From Hyphomicrobiales bacterium (lineage in GTDB: Bacteria > Pseudomonadota > Alphaproteobacteria > Rhizobiales > Rhizobiaceae), in contig UCJH01000053.1 in the NCBI GenBank assembly GCA_900472785.1, positions 1 to 64,000 on the forward strand: a stretch of DNA of 64,000 nt, written 5' to 3'. Below, in pieces: positions 17,088-25,878 of the stretch. The notes below the pieces were generated by a model that worked only from the letters and a program-made list of their open reading frames with translations, was not told the DNA's origin and searched no databases. Each line of letters begins with the position of its first letter. Positions within the stretch are counted from its first letter, which is position 1. The translations under genes were made by a program, and so were the position numbers.

Positions 17088-17957
17088 ATGCCAACGTCGG
17101 TCCGGATCGAGAACCTGCACCTTGCCGTCGATGTCTCGTCCCTCGGCGCGGAAATGCAGACGCTGAGCGGCAAGGATGGCCGTTCGTGGCTGTGGAATGG
17201 CGACGCCAGCTATTGGGGCGGCCGTTCGCCCGTTCTTTTCCCGATCGTCGGCAAGGCGCCGGGTGACGTACTCTCCATCGCCGGCCACGATTATCCGATT
17301 GCCCAGCACGGCTTTGCGCGGCGGAACGAATTCACCCTGGCCCATTCGACGGCTACATCCTGCCGTCATGAACTTGCGGCCACAGAAGCAACGAAAGCAG
17401 TCTATCCCTTTGATTTCCGGTTGGCCGTGGAGCACAGCCTCAACGGCAACACCTTGACCGTGTCGGCCGAGGTGATCAACGAGGATGCGCGAGGGCTGCC
17501 GTTCGGGATCGGCTTCCACCCGGCTTTTCTCTGGCCGCTGCCCGGTGCCGAGGGCAAGGAGCATGGGGTGGCGCTCGACAACGGCGGCGAGCCTCCGCTG
17601 GCGCAATTGCAGGGCGGATTGATCAAGCCGGACCGCCTGCCCTCCCCGTTCAAGGCCGGGCGCCTGGTTCTGAAGCCCGAAATGTTCGAAAACGACGCCC
17701 TCGTCTTCCCGAAAGAAGCCGGTTCCAGCCTTCGCTATGGTGTCGAAGGCGGACCGGCCCTGCGGTTTACCTTCGAGAACCTGCCCAATCTGGCGCTATG
17801 GACCAAACCCGGCGCACCCTTCCTTTGCGTCGAACCCTGGCATGGGACTGCTGCCGAAATCGGCCGCTCCGGGGATATCATGGAGCGCCCCTTCAGCCAG
17901 ATGCTTGCACCGGGCGGCACAGCGCGTTTTGCATTCACGGTCGAAATTCCGGATTGA
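17088..17957 (+). CDS. Aldose 1-epimerase family protein
   Basis: A 289-residue galactose-mutarotase-like protein of the YeaD/YphB type. The DYPIAQHGFARRNEF segment supplies one conserved His and the Arg pair; GIGFHPAFLWP holds the second His, and CVEPWHGT the acidic/His end. It would interconvert the anomers of an aldose or sugar phosphate. AAGGAG precedes ATG 17088 at 8 bp, supporting it over 17055. It follows the regulator by about 90 bp, but no functional link is evident. Confidence 0.85.
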   Translation: MPTSVRIENLHLAVDVSSLGAEMQTLSGKDGRSWLWNGDASYWGGRSPVLFPIVGKAPGDVLSIAGHDYPIAQHGFARRNEFTLAHSTATSCRHELAATEATKAVYPFDFRLAVEHSLNGNTLTVSAEVINEDARGLPFGIGFHPAFLWPLPGAEGKEHGVALDNGGEPPLAQLQGGLIKPDRLPSPFKAGRLVLKPEMFENDALVFPKEAGSSLRYGVEGGPALRFTFENLPNLALWTKPGAPFLCVEPWHGTAAEIGRSGDIMERPFSQMLAPGGTARFAFTVEIPD

Positions 17958-18072
17958 TCCATCAGCGCCAGCGCCGCAACAGGCCAGCGACGTCATCCGT
18001 GCGTTTAGGCGCAACAGCACCCTTCCATCGAACGCCCATTTTGATATGACGGCTTCTTTCGAAGGAGAGACA

Positions 18073-18327
18073 ATGGCTGCGCGGGACCGATATTCGAGAA
18101 AACTGGAATGTGCCCAATGCGGGCATGCGGGGTTTGCGGATGTGTCGGAGGATGACGATCCTCGCCGCAAGACGCGCGGATTTGAGATCGACGCCCTGCC
18201 GCGCGGCTTCGAAACGGAATTCGCCTCGAACAATCCGCGCAAACACGTCATTCGCTGCCAGTGTGGCCACAAATTCAAATTCGAGCAGACGACAACCTAC
18301 GCGCCATCTGGAGAACCAAGGCGCTGA
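18073..18327 (+). CDS. Small zinc-ribbon-like protein
   Basis: 84 residues with two cysteine pairs, CAQCG near the start and CQCG near the end, separated by a charged segment (SEDDDPRRKTRGFEIDALP). The CxxC...CxC pattern suggests a single zinc site holding a ribbon. GAAGGAG precedes the ATG at good spacing. No function can be assigned; similar small proteins are common in rhizobia. Confidence 0.6.
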   Translation: MAARDRYSRKLECAQCGHAGFADVSEDDDPRRKTRGFEIDALPRGFETEFASNNPRKHVIRCQCGHKFKFEQTTTYAPSGEPRR

Positions 18328-18410
18328 AAAAAGCAGGCGGGGCGACCGCCGGACGGTCGCACCGCTCTTATTCTTATCGATCCATCATGAGCGGACCAGG
18401 CGAGCGGCCA

Positions 18411-18704
18411 TTATTTATTGGCCATCAGCCACATCTTGCCGGCCATGGTAATGCCACGGGGATCATTGGCGACATCGTCTTCGAGATGGCTGCGTTCCAG
18501 CAGGCCGTATTCTTCCAACTCATTCAGGGTGCTGTTCGTCAGGAACCTGACTTTCTGCGGACGCTCCTGAAAACGGTCGGTCTTCGCGTAGGTGACCGTC
18601 GCGTTCAGGTGGGTCCACTTCTTCGCCGGCTGCGGGAAAAGATTACCTTCCTTGGCGAGCTTCAGCCCCCTGATCTGGACCGGCGTGAGTTCGAGCTTAA
18701 TCAT
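18411..18704 (-). CDS. Hypothetical protein
   Basis: 97 residues beginning MIKLELTPVQIRGLKLAKEGNLF and containing KKWTHLNATVTYAKTD and LNELEEYGLLERSHL. The final part resembles the recognition end of a small winged-helix domain, but no family motif is clear. It converges with the zinc-ribbon gene. There is no membrane segment. Confidence 0.5.
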   Translation of the reverse strand: MIKLELTPVQIRGLKLAKEGNLFPQPAKKWTHLNATVTYAKTDRFQERPQKVRFLTNSTLNELEEYGLLERSHLEDDVANDPRGITMAGKMWLMANK

Positions 18705-18771
18705 ATTCTGTCCTTGGATAGGCTATCGATCTGAAATGGAAAAGGCCGCTTCAAGCGGCCGTAGATCTGAG

Positions 18772-18796
18772 AAAAAAATCTTGCGGCTTGCGCAAG
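18772..18796 (-). terminator. Orphan Rho-independent terminator, minus strand
   Basis: A 6-bp stem CTTGCG/CGCAAG with loop CAAGC, followed on the minus strand by seven T (18772-18778). A second hairpin, GGCCGCTT/AAGCGGCC at 18744-18760, follows. No convincing minus-strand gene lies upstream (18797-19158), so the terminator may end an untranslated RNA. No promoter was recognised. Confidence 0.5.
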
Positions 18797-19158
18797 GGCG
18801 TCAAAAAGAGGCCCCGATCGGCTGGAGCATTCCTTAGTATGAGCAGTCTAGCATACTTCCAGGACGAATTGGCAGAATACATTGGGACCCTGTGACGCAT
18901 CGGCGAAATGGGGGTATCGAAGAAAAACACCCCTCGGCATGCATTCGGAACGCCGATTCGACATGTCGCCTCGAACAGGCTAGGAACCTCCCGTTGCCCG
19001 TTCTCTTGAATGTGGTGAAGACCGTTCCCAAATAAAGGTTACCGCCGAAGCGCGCCGCCACGAAATTGTGCGGCATGTCCTTCCGCTTCGCGCTCACCTC
19101 CATCAACCGAACCGAACCGGACGGAAACGTCCCGATCGTCGTCATTCCGGAGAATCAA

Positions 19159-19323
19159 ATGTCTGCCACCAAACAAAACACGGCATCCGCCGATCAGCCC
19201 TATCAACCGATTCCCTTTGCAAAGAAGCACCGCATTTCCCTTGAGGACGCCAAGGCGATCCTTGAAAAGCACGGCGCTGATCGCAAATCGGCTGACAAGG
19301 AAGCCCGCCGCGTCGCCGTCTGA
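19159..19323 (+). CDS. Small hypothetical protein
   Basis: 54 residues, with a flexible N-terminus and a basic helix pair (KKHRISLEDAKAILEKHGADRKSADKEARR). CCGGAGAA lies before ATG 19159. The residue pattern suggests one helical hairpin; no known function. Confidence 0.5.
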   Translation: MSATKQNTASADQPYQPIPFAKKHRISLEDAKAILEKHGADRKSADKEARRVAV

Positions 19324-19383
19324 GCGGGTTCTTATTTTGCCACCGGAATGAGCGCGTGAGATTTCAGGCGCCTGTTTCCGAGA

Positions 19384-20829
19384 CTAAGCAAAAACTTCCG
19401 GGAAAGCACCGGCGGTATCTGCAAGGCGCCTTCCCGTCGGTGACGGTCTGTTGCCGAGCCCCGATGTCGCGACAAGGGCCGCCGCCGTATAGGCCTGGGT
19501 GACGATTTCCGGAACGAGGTCGATATCGGGCAGCGACCCGAGGCCAAGCGGACCGATCGCAAACAAGCCGCCCGGTCCACCTTTCGGTGTCAGCACTTCG
19601 CCCGAGCCCTTGACTGCGAGACCGAGCTCAAGCTCATCCTTGATGGCAAGTCCCGCCTCCAGCATCCCGGCAATCAGCGGGTCCGCAAGATCAGGCGAAA
19701 GGCACCGGCAATCGATCACTTCGTCTGCCAGAAGCAGACCATCCACGTCCTGGCCGCGCCAGCGGACGAGGACGCCGTCCTGCGTGCGTTTCATGGCACG
19801 GCCGCGCTTCATCTGCGTCATTCCGCCAGCCAGCTCGCGCTCAAGCCGTGCATGCATATCCGCCGGCAACCGGTTGCGATGACTGTCGTAGATGGCGCGC
19901 AGATGGCGGTTGAACTGGCGCTTCTCCTTTTGCGGAAGAGCGGACCAAAGCGATCGCGCGCGCTTGCGCAACCCATTCATCGCAGCCTGCCAACCCTTGC
20001 CGTCAGCCTCGGCCTGCGCACAGACCTGACGGACAAATCGCATGATAGCCGGCAGATGTTTCGGCATGGCCTGCGCCGGAAACACAGGATCGGCCGAGAG
20101 GCGGGTATGCGCCTGCGGCAGGAAACCACGCCGCGACAAAATGGTGATCTCGCCGGTGAAGCCGCTGTCGCGCAATTGCAGGACGCGATCCACGGCGCGC
20201 AGTCCATTGCCGAGAACGACCACATGACGCGAGCCGCCCAACCGGTGGCCTGCGGCAATCGGGCTCCGATCCCGCACGATATCAGGCAGAGGCTCCTTGG
20301 CCCCGTAGCCCGTTGCCAGGAAAACGACGTCGCAGCGCAATTCGCTTCCGTCCCCGATACCGACGAGAAAGCGGTGATCGGCAGTTCGCCGAACGCCGAC
20401 GATTATCTCGTTCAACATCTGGACGGTCACATCCCGCCGCTCGGCCAGCGCTTCGGAAAACCGCTGATAAACATAGTCGCTGAAAATCGCCTTCTGTACG
20501 AAGATCTGGCCGAATCCGGGGATAGCAGCCGGGACAGCCTGACGGAACGCCAGATTCTCAGTCAGCCAATCGGTAAAATCGGCCGGTTCGCCTGAAACCG
20601 ACAAATCGCGAACACGGCTGTTAAGGATTTCCGAGGAATGGGTGGAGGCCAGAGCCTGGCCGCCGCTGACCGTTGGATGCGGATCGAACAGCCGGAGCTG
20701 AAACGGTCGCGTCACGGTCTTCAGAAGGGCGATCGCCATCATCATCCCGGAAAAGCCACGCCCGACGATGGCGATCTGCAGCATGTCCCTTTGCGCGGAA
20801 ACGGGGATCGAATGGCTGTGAACCGTCAT
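19384..20829 (-). CDS. FAD/NAD(P)-binding oxidoreductase (COG4529-like)
   Basis: 481 residues. An N-terminal FAD-binding Rossmann unit (IAIVGRGFSGMMMAIALL) is followed by HSSEILNSRV. A second nucleotide fold (HVVVLGNGLRAVDRVLQL) sits after VVFLATGYG, the loop typical of flavin monooxygenase-like proteins. The C-terminus has FAIGPLGLGSLPDIDLVPE, where the flavin ring is expected. These proteins belong to the HI0933/COG4529 FAD-NAD(P) group whose substrates are unknown. ATG 20829 is preceded by GGAGAG. No neighbouring pathway genes help. Confidence 0.8.
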   Translation of the reverse strand: MTVHSHSIPVSAQRDMLQIAIVGRGFSGMMMAIALLKTVTRPFQLRLFDPHPTVSGGQALASTHSSEILNSRVRDLSVSGEPADFTDWLTENLAFRQAVPAAIPGFGQIFVQKAIFSDYVYQRFSEALAERRDVTVQMLNEIIVGVRRTADHRFLVGIGDGSELRCDVVFLATGYGAKEPLPDIVRDRSPIAAGHRLGGSRHVVVLGNGLRAVDRVLQLRDSGFTGEITILSRRGFLPQAHTRLSADPVFPAQAMPKHLPAIMRFVRQVCAQAEADGKGWQAAMNGLRKRARSLWSALPQKEKRQFNRHLRAIYDSHRNRLPADMHARLERELAGGMTQMKRGRAMKRTQDGVLVRWRGQDVDGLLLADEVIDCRCLSPDLADPLIAGMLEAGLAIKDELELGLAVKGSGEVLTPKGGPGGLFAIGPLGLGSLPDIDLVPEIVTQAYTAAALVATSGLGNRPSPTGRRLADTAGAFPEVFA

Positions 20830-21021
20830 ATCACTCTCCGCCGGCTGTGGCGAGATGGTTGAACCCTGGCACCCAGCCTCCCGAAGGGCGGGCAGTTCAC
20901 GAATACGCGGCATACTCTATAAAATTGATGGCATTAATGCCGAAAACGCATGCATGTTCAAGCGGTTTTTGGCCGATCGAAATTCCGACAATTTTCCAGC
21001 AACTTATTCATTCCTGCAGTG

Positions 21022-21411
21022 TCAGGACACCGAACTGTGGCTGCGCTTGCGATCCATTCTGCGCAAGAATGCCGCAAGATCTCCGCCGCCGTGCCGCAAC
21101 TGACGCTTGCGGGACAGGACAGACATGATGCGGGCCGCCGTCGATACCGTCATTTCGTCCAGCGGGCTGTCGCCACTCCATGGCCGCGTGAGACGCTCCT
21201 TGATCGCGCCCAGGAGATTGTTCGGCAGAATATCGGTGCAATCGCGCATGTGATCGAAGACAACACTGATCGGCACGACATTGCCGGTAAACATGACGAC
21301 AGGTTCGGCAGAGCCATCGTCCCAATCGTCATAGGCGTCGACGGCATCCCGGAAGAGTTCATGCAGCGTGATAGGGGCATGACCTTCATGAAGCTGAGGC
21401 AAGTGCGGCAT
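21022..21411 (-). CDS. Hypothetical protein
   Basis: 129 residues with an acidic first half (DAVDAYDDWDDGSAEPVVMF) and a basic C-terminus rich in Arg. There is no signal peptide, membrane span or recognisable motif. Codon use resembles the neighbours, and no competing gene overlaps it on the opposite strand. Confidence 0.45.
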   Translation of the reverse strand: MPHLPQLHEGHAPITLHELFRDAVDAYDDWDDGSAEPVVMFTGNVVPISVVFDHMRDCTDILPNNLLGAIKERLTRPWSGDSPLDEMTVSTAARIMSVLSRKRQLRHGGGDLAAFLRRMDRKRSHSSVS

Positions 21412-21712
21412 CTAAAATTCTCCCACCTTGTGTTTCAGTTTCCGCGCTTTGGTCGGCAAGACCGGCAACGTGGGAAACGCGAGCACCGGCGTCTGGTTCC
21501 GGTAACCCGCAATAAATCTTCCAAGTCTATGGAACTACTTATGTTTATCTTCGTCTCGACCCGGAATCGACGCGTATAGCGACATTACCAACAAACATAG
21601 CCCTGTCGGCGAGCACGCTCGACCGGCGATTGCGCTTGAAGGACGTAGCCGCTAGCATAAGCCCGGGAAGCGGGCGAAGACCCGTGCGGATGCGGATGAG
21701 AAGGGTGGTTGC

Positions 21713-22603
21713 ATGGACACGGATACGGGTGCGGATTTTCGCACCAACCCCAACCGCAACGTCATCGAAGTCATCCGCACCATGCGCGCCGACCTGCGCA
21801 AATCCGATCGCAAGGTCGCCGACGTCGTGCTGCAGGATCCACGCCGGATCATTACCGCAACCGTCGGCGAGACGGCGGCGCTCGCCGACGTCAGCCAGCC
21901 GACGGTCGTGCGTTTTGCAACCGCCATCGGCTGCAGCGGCTTCCAGGATTTCAAGATTCGCCTCGCCCAGAGCCTCGCGCTCGGCACGCCCGCGACCCAC
22001 TCGGTATTGCTCGGCACCGACGAGCCGGAAATCATCGCCGAGAAGATTTTCGACTACACGATGACCAGCCTCGATTGGGCCCGCAACCATCTCGACAAGG
22101 CGGCTGTCCAGCGCGCTATCGACCTGCTCTGCGAAGCGAAATATATCGAATTCTTCGGCTTTGGCGCGTCGGGCGTCGTCGCCCGCGATGCGCAGCAGAA
22201 GTTCCCGCTGTTCGGCGTTCCCTGTGGTGCGCAGCTTGATTCGCATCAGCAACTAATGGTCGCTTCGATGATGAAGCCGGGCGATATCGCCTTCGTCATC
22301 TCCAACACCGGTACGACGCGGTCGATCATCGAGATCGCCCGCATCGCCCGCGAAAACGGCGCCAAGGTCATCAGCCTGACCGGCTCCGATTCGCTGCTGA
22401 CCACCTATTGCGACGTGTCGATCATCGTCGAAACGCTGGAGAACACCAACACCTACACGCCGACGATTTCCCGCATCGCCGCCCTCGTCGTCATCGACAT
22501 TCTCTCCACCGCCGTCGGCATGCGCCGGCCGCAGGAAGAACAGAACCGCGTCAGCCGCATGAAGCGGCAGCTGAGCGAGATGCGCAAAATGCAGCCGCTC
22601 TGA
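21713..22603 (+). CDS. hexR: RpiR-family transcriptional regulator, HexR-like
   Basis: 296 residues: an N-terminal HTH_6 DNA-binding domain (about 15-90; VGETAALADVSQPTVVRFATAIGC) and a C-terminal SIS sugar-phosphate-binding domain (about 130-270; FFGFGASGVVARDAQQKF, VISNTGTTRSIIEIA). The combination and sequence are those of HexR, which represses central carbon genes such as zwf and edd and is relieved by KDPG. No zwf/edd genes are in the window. The roughly 300 bp upstream hold no evident gene. Confidence 0.85.
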   Translation: MDTDTGADFRTNPNRNVIEVIRTMRADLRKSDRKVADVVLQDPRRIITATVGETAALADVSQPTVVRFATAIGCSGFQDFKIRLAQSLALGTPATHSVLLGTDEPEIIAEKIFDYTMTSLDWARNHLDKAAVQRAIDLLCEAKYIEFFGFGASGVVARDAQQKFPLFGVPCGAQLDSHQQLMVASMMKPGDIAFVISNTGTTRSIIEIARIARENGAKVISLTGSDSLLTTYCDVSIIVETLENTNTYTPTISRIAALVVIDILSTAVGMRRPQEEQNRVSRMKRQLSEMRKMQPL

Positions 22604-22647
22604 AGCCGGACGGCAGGCTTGGATGAAACCAGCCCACCCCCAGTAAA

Positions 22648-23418
22648 TCAAAACTTCTCGTGCGCGTCCGCCTTGCCGATGACCCAATAGCCGGCCGCCT
22701 TGGTCCAGCTCAAGGGATGGCCGCGCTCATCGACCAGATGCGCGCGCAACGCCCGCGTCACGGAAGCCTCAGCGGCGATCCAGAGGAAAGTCTCGGGCTG
22801 CAACTCGATATCCTTCACCAGCGCAAGAAGAGCGGAAGGATCGGCAGCCTGGTCCAGCGGACGGCATGCCCAGAGCGTCTTGACGTCGGCTGCCGTCTCG
22901 AAGACCTGCCGATCATCCATATCCGATATGGCGACGATGCTGGTGATCCGCTGATCGGGACCGGCCTCCTCGATGCGCCGGCCGATGGCCGGCAGCGCCG
23001 TCTCGTCGCCGATCAGCAGCCAATGTTTCACATCTGCCGAAATGATCGCCGAACCGCGCGGTCCGCCGATTTCCAGCGTATCGCCGAGCCGGGCCTCAAG
23101 CGCCCACTGCGTCGCCGGTCCAGCCTCGTGCACGGCAAAATCGATCACCAGACTGCGCGACGCGTTGTCGTATCGCCGCGGTGTGTAATCCCGGCGCTCC
23201 GGTTCGCCGGCTTCAGTCGGGATAAAGATCTTCACGTGATCGTCGGCCCCGAGACTGACGAAATCGGACAGGTCCTCGCCGCCGAAGCTGATCCGCAGCA
23301 TGCCGGGCGTCAGCCGCTCGATGGCCGCAACCGTCAGAACGCGGCGCTTCAGTTCATGGCGAACACGCTCGATGCGCGGCGCGGCGCTGGAAGAATTGGG
23401 AAAATCAACAAGTGTCAT
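22648..23418 (-). CDS. Siderophore-interacting protein (flavin-dependent ferric reductase)
   Basis: 256 residues with the SIP/ViuB layout: an N-terminal FAD-binding beta barrel containing RRDYTPRRYD (the RxYT flavin motif), then WLLIGDETALPAIGRRIE and the C-terminal SIP domain with LWIAAEASVTRALRAHL. Such enzymes reduce Fe(III)-siderophores in the cytoplasm to release iron. ATG 23418 precedes MTLVDFPN with an AAAGGG ribosome site. No siderophore transporter lies adjacent, so it probably serves uptake systems elsewhere. I saw no clear Fur, RirA or Irr site upstream. Confidence 0.86.
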   Translation of the reverse strand: MTLVDFPNSSSAAPRIERVRHELKRRVLTVAAIERLTPGMLRISFGGEDLSDFVSLGADDHVKIFIPTEAGEPERRDYTPRRYDNASRSLVIDFAVHEAGPATQWALEARLGDTLEIGGPRGSAIISADVKHWLLIGDETALPAIGRRIEEAGPDQRITSIVAISDMDDRQVFETAADVKTLWACRPLDQAADPSALLALVKDIELQPETFLWIAAEASVTRALRAHLVDERGHPLSWTKAAGYWVIGKADAHEKF

Positions 23419-23771
23419 AAGTGCCCTTTGGAGGTTTTGGCCTCGGCTCTGCAGGACACAGTCGCGCAGACCGAAGCCGCAAAGCCGTTCGATCATACGC
23501 GTTGAGTGACGTTAACGCTTACGTGCACAGACACCAATCCATGCAGATGACGCATCTTTAAAACTGCGCCCCGACAACGGCAAGACGGATTTCCCAAGCG
23601 TCGATCACGATTTGTTGACCGAATAACTCATGTTTTAGCATCCCACGCTGCCATCGGGCATAGCTGTCGAACGAGAAACCCTGCAGTGGAAAGACCATTA
23701 TTTCAAGAGAGATAGCCGAAGCGGCGTTGAACTCGCGCAATCGGTTAAGGGCGGCATCTCGCAAATGGATG

Positions 23772-23856
23772 TGGTGCCCCATGCCGGAATCGAACCAGCA
23801 CTCCTTTCGGAACTCGATTTTGAGTCGAGCGCGTCTACCAGTTCCGCCAATGGGGC
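23772..23856 (-). tRNA. tRNA-Leu(CAA)
   Basis: Read on the minus strand, the gene runs from GCCCCATTGGCGG to GGGGCACCA with the acceptor stem GCCCCAT/ATGGGGC, anticodon stem CTCGA/TCGAG and loop CTCAAAA, giving anticodon CAA (reads UUG). A variable arm as expected for leucine tRNAs is present, and CCA is encoded. Confidence 0.96.
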
Positions 23857-23883
23857 ACGGGATCGTTGCGGTAGCAAATTGCG

Positions 23884-23912
23884 TTTACACGAAGGCTTTC
23901 GGGCGGGTCAAC
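23884..23912 (-). promoter_or_regulatory. Probable sigma-70 promoter of tRNA-Leu
   Basis: On the minus strand GTTGAC (23912-23907) and TGTAAA (23889-23884) are separated by 17 bp. The predicted start lies about 20 bp before the tRNA. Confidence 0.5.
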
Positions 23913-24033
23913 CGGCATTTTGTCGGGAAGCGCAACGGAATCACAAAAGCGTGCGCTTCGCACCTGCAGCAAAGACATTTACAGTGCCTTCAATCCTGCC
24001 TACAAGGCTCAGACTTCAAATCGGGACCTGTTC

Positions 24034-24621
24034 ATGCTTCGACGCCTTTATGACTGGACCATGTCGCTCGCCGCCCGCAAATCCGCGGAAGTCTGGCTGG
24101 CGGTGATCGCCTTCATCGAAAGTTCCGTCTTTCTCGTCCCGGCCGATGTCCTGTTCCTGCCGATGGCGCTTGCAAGGCCGGAACGCGCCTGGCGCTATGC
24201 CTTCGTCGCGACCGTCGCTTCGGTGCTCGGTGGCATCGCCGGCTGGTATCTCGGCCACTATGCCTATGAAGCGATCGCCAAGCCGGTCCTCGAATTCTAC
24301 GGCAAGCTCGAAGCCTTCGAAACGATGAAGGCGACGGTCGGCTACGAGATGCTCGTGCTGCTGCTGATCACTTCGGGTCTTGCCCATCTGCCGCCGATCA
24401 AGGTGGTGACCATCCTTGCCGGCGCGATCAACATCAATCTGGGGCTTTTCATCGTCACGGCGATCGTCGCCCGCGGCGCGCGTTTCTTCCTGCTTGCCTG
24501 GCTGCTGCGCCGTTATGGCGAAGAAATCCGCGATTTCATCGAGAAGCGCCTCGGCATGATCGCCGGGGTCGGCGCCGGCGTGCTGATCCTGCTGTTCATC
24601 GCCTATCGCCTGTTCATGTAA
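24034..24621 (+). CDS. YqaA/DedA-like membrane protein
   Basis: 195 residues with four to five membrane spans (for example AEVWLAVIAFIESSVFLVPADVLFLPMAL, FVATVASVLGGIAGWYLGHYAYE, MLVLLLITSGLAHLPPIKVVTILAGAININ). The E-S-S-x-F-x-V-P-x-D segment and the re-entrant GxLAHLPP region are the SNARE-associated/DedA signature, and the size matches the small YqaA subgroup. It may take part in membrane lipid translocation, as DedA proteins do. It precedes dsbB by 22 bp and is probably co-transcribed with it. Confidence 0.82.
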   Translation: MLRRLYDWTMSLAARKSAEVWLAVIAFIESSVFLVPADVLFLPMALARPERAWRYAFVATVASVLGGIAGWYLGHYAYEAIAKPVLEFYGKLEAFETMKATVGYEMLVLLLITSGLAHLPPIKVVTILAGAININLGLFIVTAIVARGARFFLLAWLLRRYGEEIRDFIEKRLGMIAGVGAGVLILLFIAYRLFM

Positions 24622-24643
24622 AACAAATTTCGGAGTTCCCCTC

Positions 24644-25162
24644 GTGAGCAACACCGGCAGCAGCCAGACCTCCAGCGGCCTTTTTCCGGCCCTGGCCGCC
24701 ACGTTCGGCATGGCCGCCACGGTTGGCGGCGCCCTCGCCTTCGAGCATATCGGTGGCTACATTCCCTGCGCGCTCTGCCTGTTGCAGCGCGAGCCCTATT
24801 ATTACAGCCTGCCCCTCGGCATCCTGGCAATCCTGAGCGTTGTTCTGAAGCTGCCCGCCTGGACGACGCGCGTCCTTCTTCTCCTGATCGGCATCGCCAT
24901 GCTGATCGGAGCGGGTATCGGCGTCTATCATGCCGGGGTCGAATGGCATTTCTGGGAGGGGCCGGCGACCTGCGCCACCACCGCCCAGGGCGTTTCCTCG
25001 AATGTCGGCGATCTTCTGGGTGATCTCGACAGCAAACACGGCCCGTCCTGCACGGAGGCTGCCCTTCGCGTGCTCGGCCTGTCCTTTGCCGGATGGAATG
25101 TCATCGCCAGCCTTGTTCTGGCGGCCATTGCGCTTCGCGGAGCGGCCAAGATCCGGCGCTAA
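24644..25162 (+). CDS. dsbB: Disulfide bond formation protein B
   Basis: A 172-residue membrane protein with four spans. The periplasmic cysteine pairs expected of DsbB are Cys42-Cys45 (PCALC) and Cys110/Cys136 (GPATC, GPSC). It re-oxidises DsbA and passes electrons to quinone. Translation starts at a GTG (24644) with CGGAG upstream. It ends before a strong bidirectional terminator. Confidence 0.9.
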   Translation: MSNTGSSQTSSGLFPALAATFGMAATVGGALAFEHIGGYIPCALCLLQREPYYYSLPLGILAILSVVLKLPAWTTRVLLLLIGIAMLIGAGIGVYHAGVEWHFWEGPATCATTAQGVSSNVGDLLGDLDSKHGPSCTEAALRVLGLSFAGWNVIASLVLAAIALRGAAKIRR

Positions 25163-25183
25163 AAGCAAGCCGGCCCTGATGAG

Positions 25184-25209
25184 AAAAGGCGCCGCACGGG
25201 CGCCTTTTT
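25184..25209. terminator. Bidirectional terminator between dsbB and the HNH gene
   Basis: A perfect 10-bp stem AAAAGGCGCC/GGCGCCTTTT. The T-run is present on both strands, ending dsbB and the convergent HNH gene. Confidence 0.9.
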
Positions 25210-25212
25210 CTT

Positions 25213-25770
25213 TTACGGCTGCAGTTCGACATCCCAGTAGAGATAGTCCATCCAGCTTTCATGCAGGTAGTTCGGCGGGAACAGCCGGCCGTTGTTGTGG
25301 AGGTCCTGCACCGTCGGGTGATAGGGCTTCTGATGCGGGAACATGCCGGCCAGCCGCGGCAGCTTGCCACCCTTGCGCAGATTGCACGGCGAGCAGGCGG
25401 CGACGACATTTTCCCATGTCGTCTGGCCGCCGCAGCAGCGCGGAATGACATGATCGAAGGTCAGATCGTCGGGCGAGCCGCAATACTGGCATTTGAACTG
25501 GTCGCGCAGGAAGACGTTGAACCGTGTGAACGCCGGGTGGCGGGACGGCTGGACGTAGCTCTTGAGACAGACGACGCTCGGCAGGCGCATGGAAAAGCTG
25601 GGCGAGGAAACCTGATGGTCGTATTCGGCCAGGATATGCACGCGGTCAAGGAAGACGGCCTTGATCGCGTCCTGCCAGGACCACAGCGACAAGGGGTAAT
25701 AGCTCAGGGGCCGATAGTCAGCGTTCAACACGAGCGCTGGAAGGGCCTGCGGTGAGACTGCAATCGTCAA
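25213..25770 (-). CDS. HNH endonuclease family protein
   Basis: 185 residues. The HNH domain covers about 85-135: CQYCG zinc pair, LTFDHVIPRCCGG (His of the beta-beta-alpha-metal motif), WENVVAACSPCNLRKG (Asn and second zinc pair). The N-terminal LVLNADYRPLSYYPLSLWSW is the standard lead of the widespread bacterial HNH proteins. No partner restriction or phage genes surround it, so it may act in DNA repair or be a housekeeping nuclease. Confidence 0.86.
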   Translation of the reverse strand: MTIAVSPQALPALVLNADYRPLSYYPLSLWSWQDAIKAVFLDRVHILAEYDHQVSSPSFSMRLPSVVCLKSYVQPSRHPAFTRFNVFLRDQFKCQYCGSPDDLTFDHVIPRCCGGQTTWENVVAACSPCNLRKGGKLPRLAGMFPHQKPYHPTVQDLHNNGRLFPPNYLHESWMDYLYWDVELQP

Positions 25771-25878
25771 GCCAGTAAACTCCTGCTCGATTCGGCATCT
25801 GCTCCTTCTATATTAGGCGCGTTGCGTCAGGATTGTGAAGCCAAAAGGAAAAAGGAAACAAAAGATTCGCTTTTTTCT

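Noticed and set aside
18834-19145. A 103-codon minus-strand open frame
   Set aside because: No motif and it overlaps the promoter region of the small plus-strand gene; kept only as a note for the orphan terminator.
23558-23782. A 74-codon minus-strand open frame beside tRNA-Leu
   Set aside because: It begins inside the tRNA, has no ribosome site at any start and no recognisable motif; possibly spacer or a decayed remnant.
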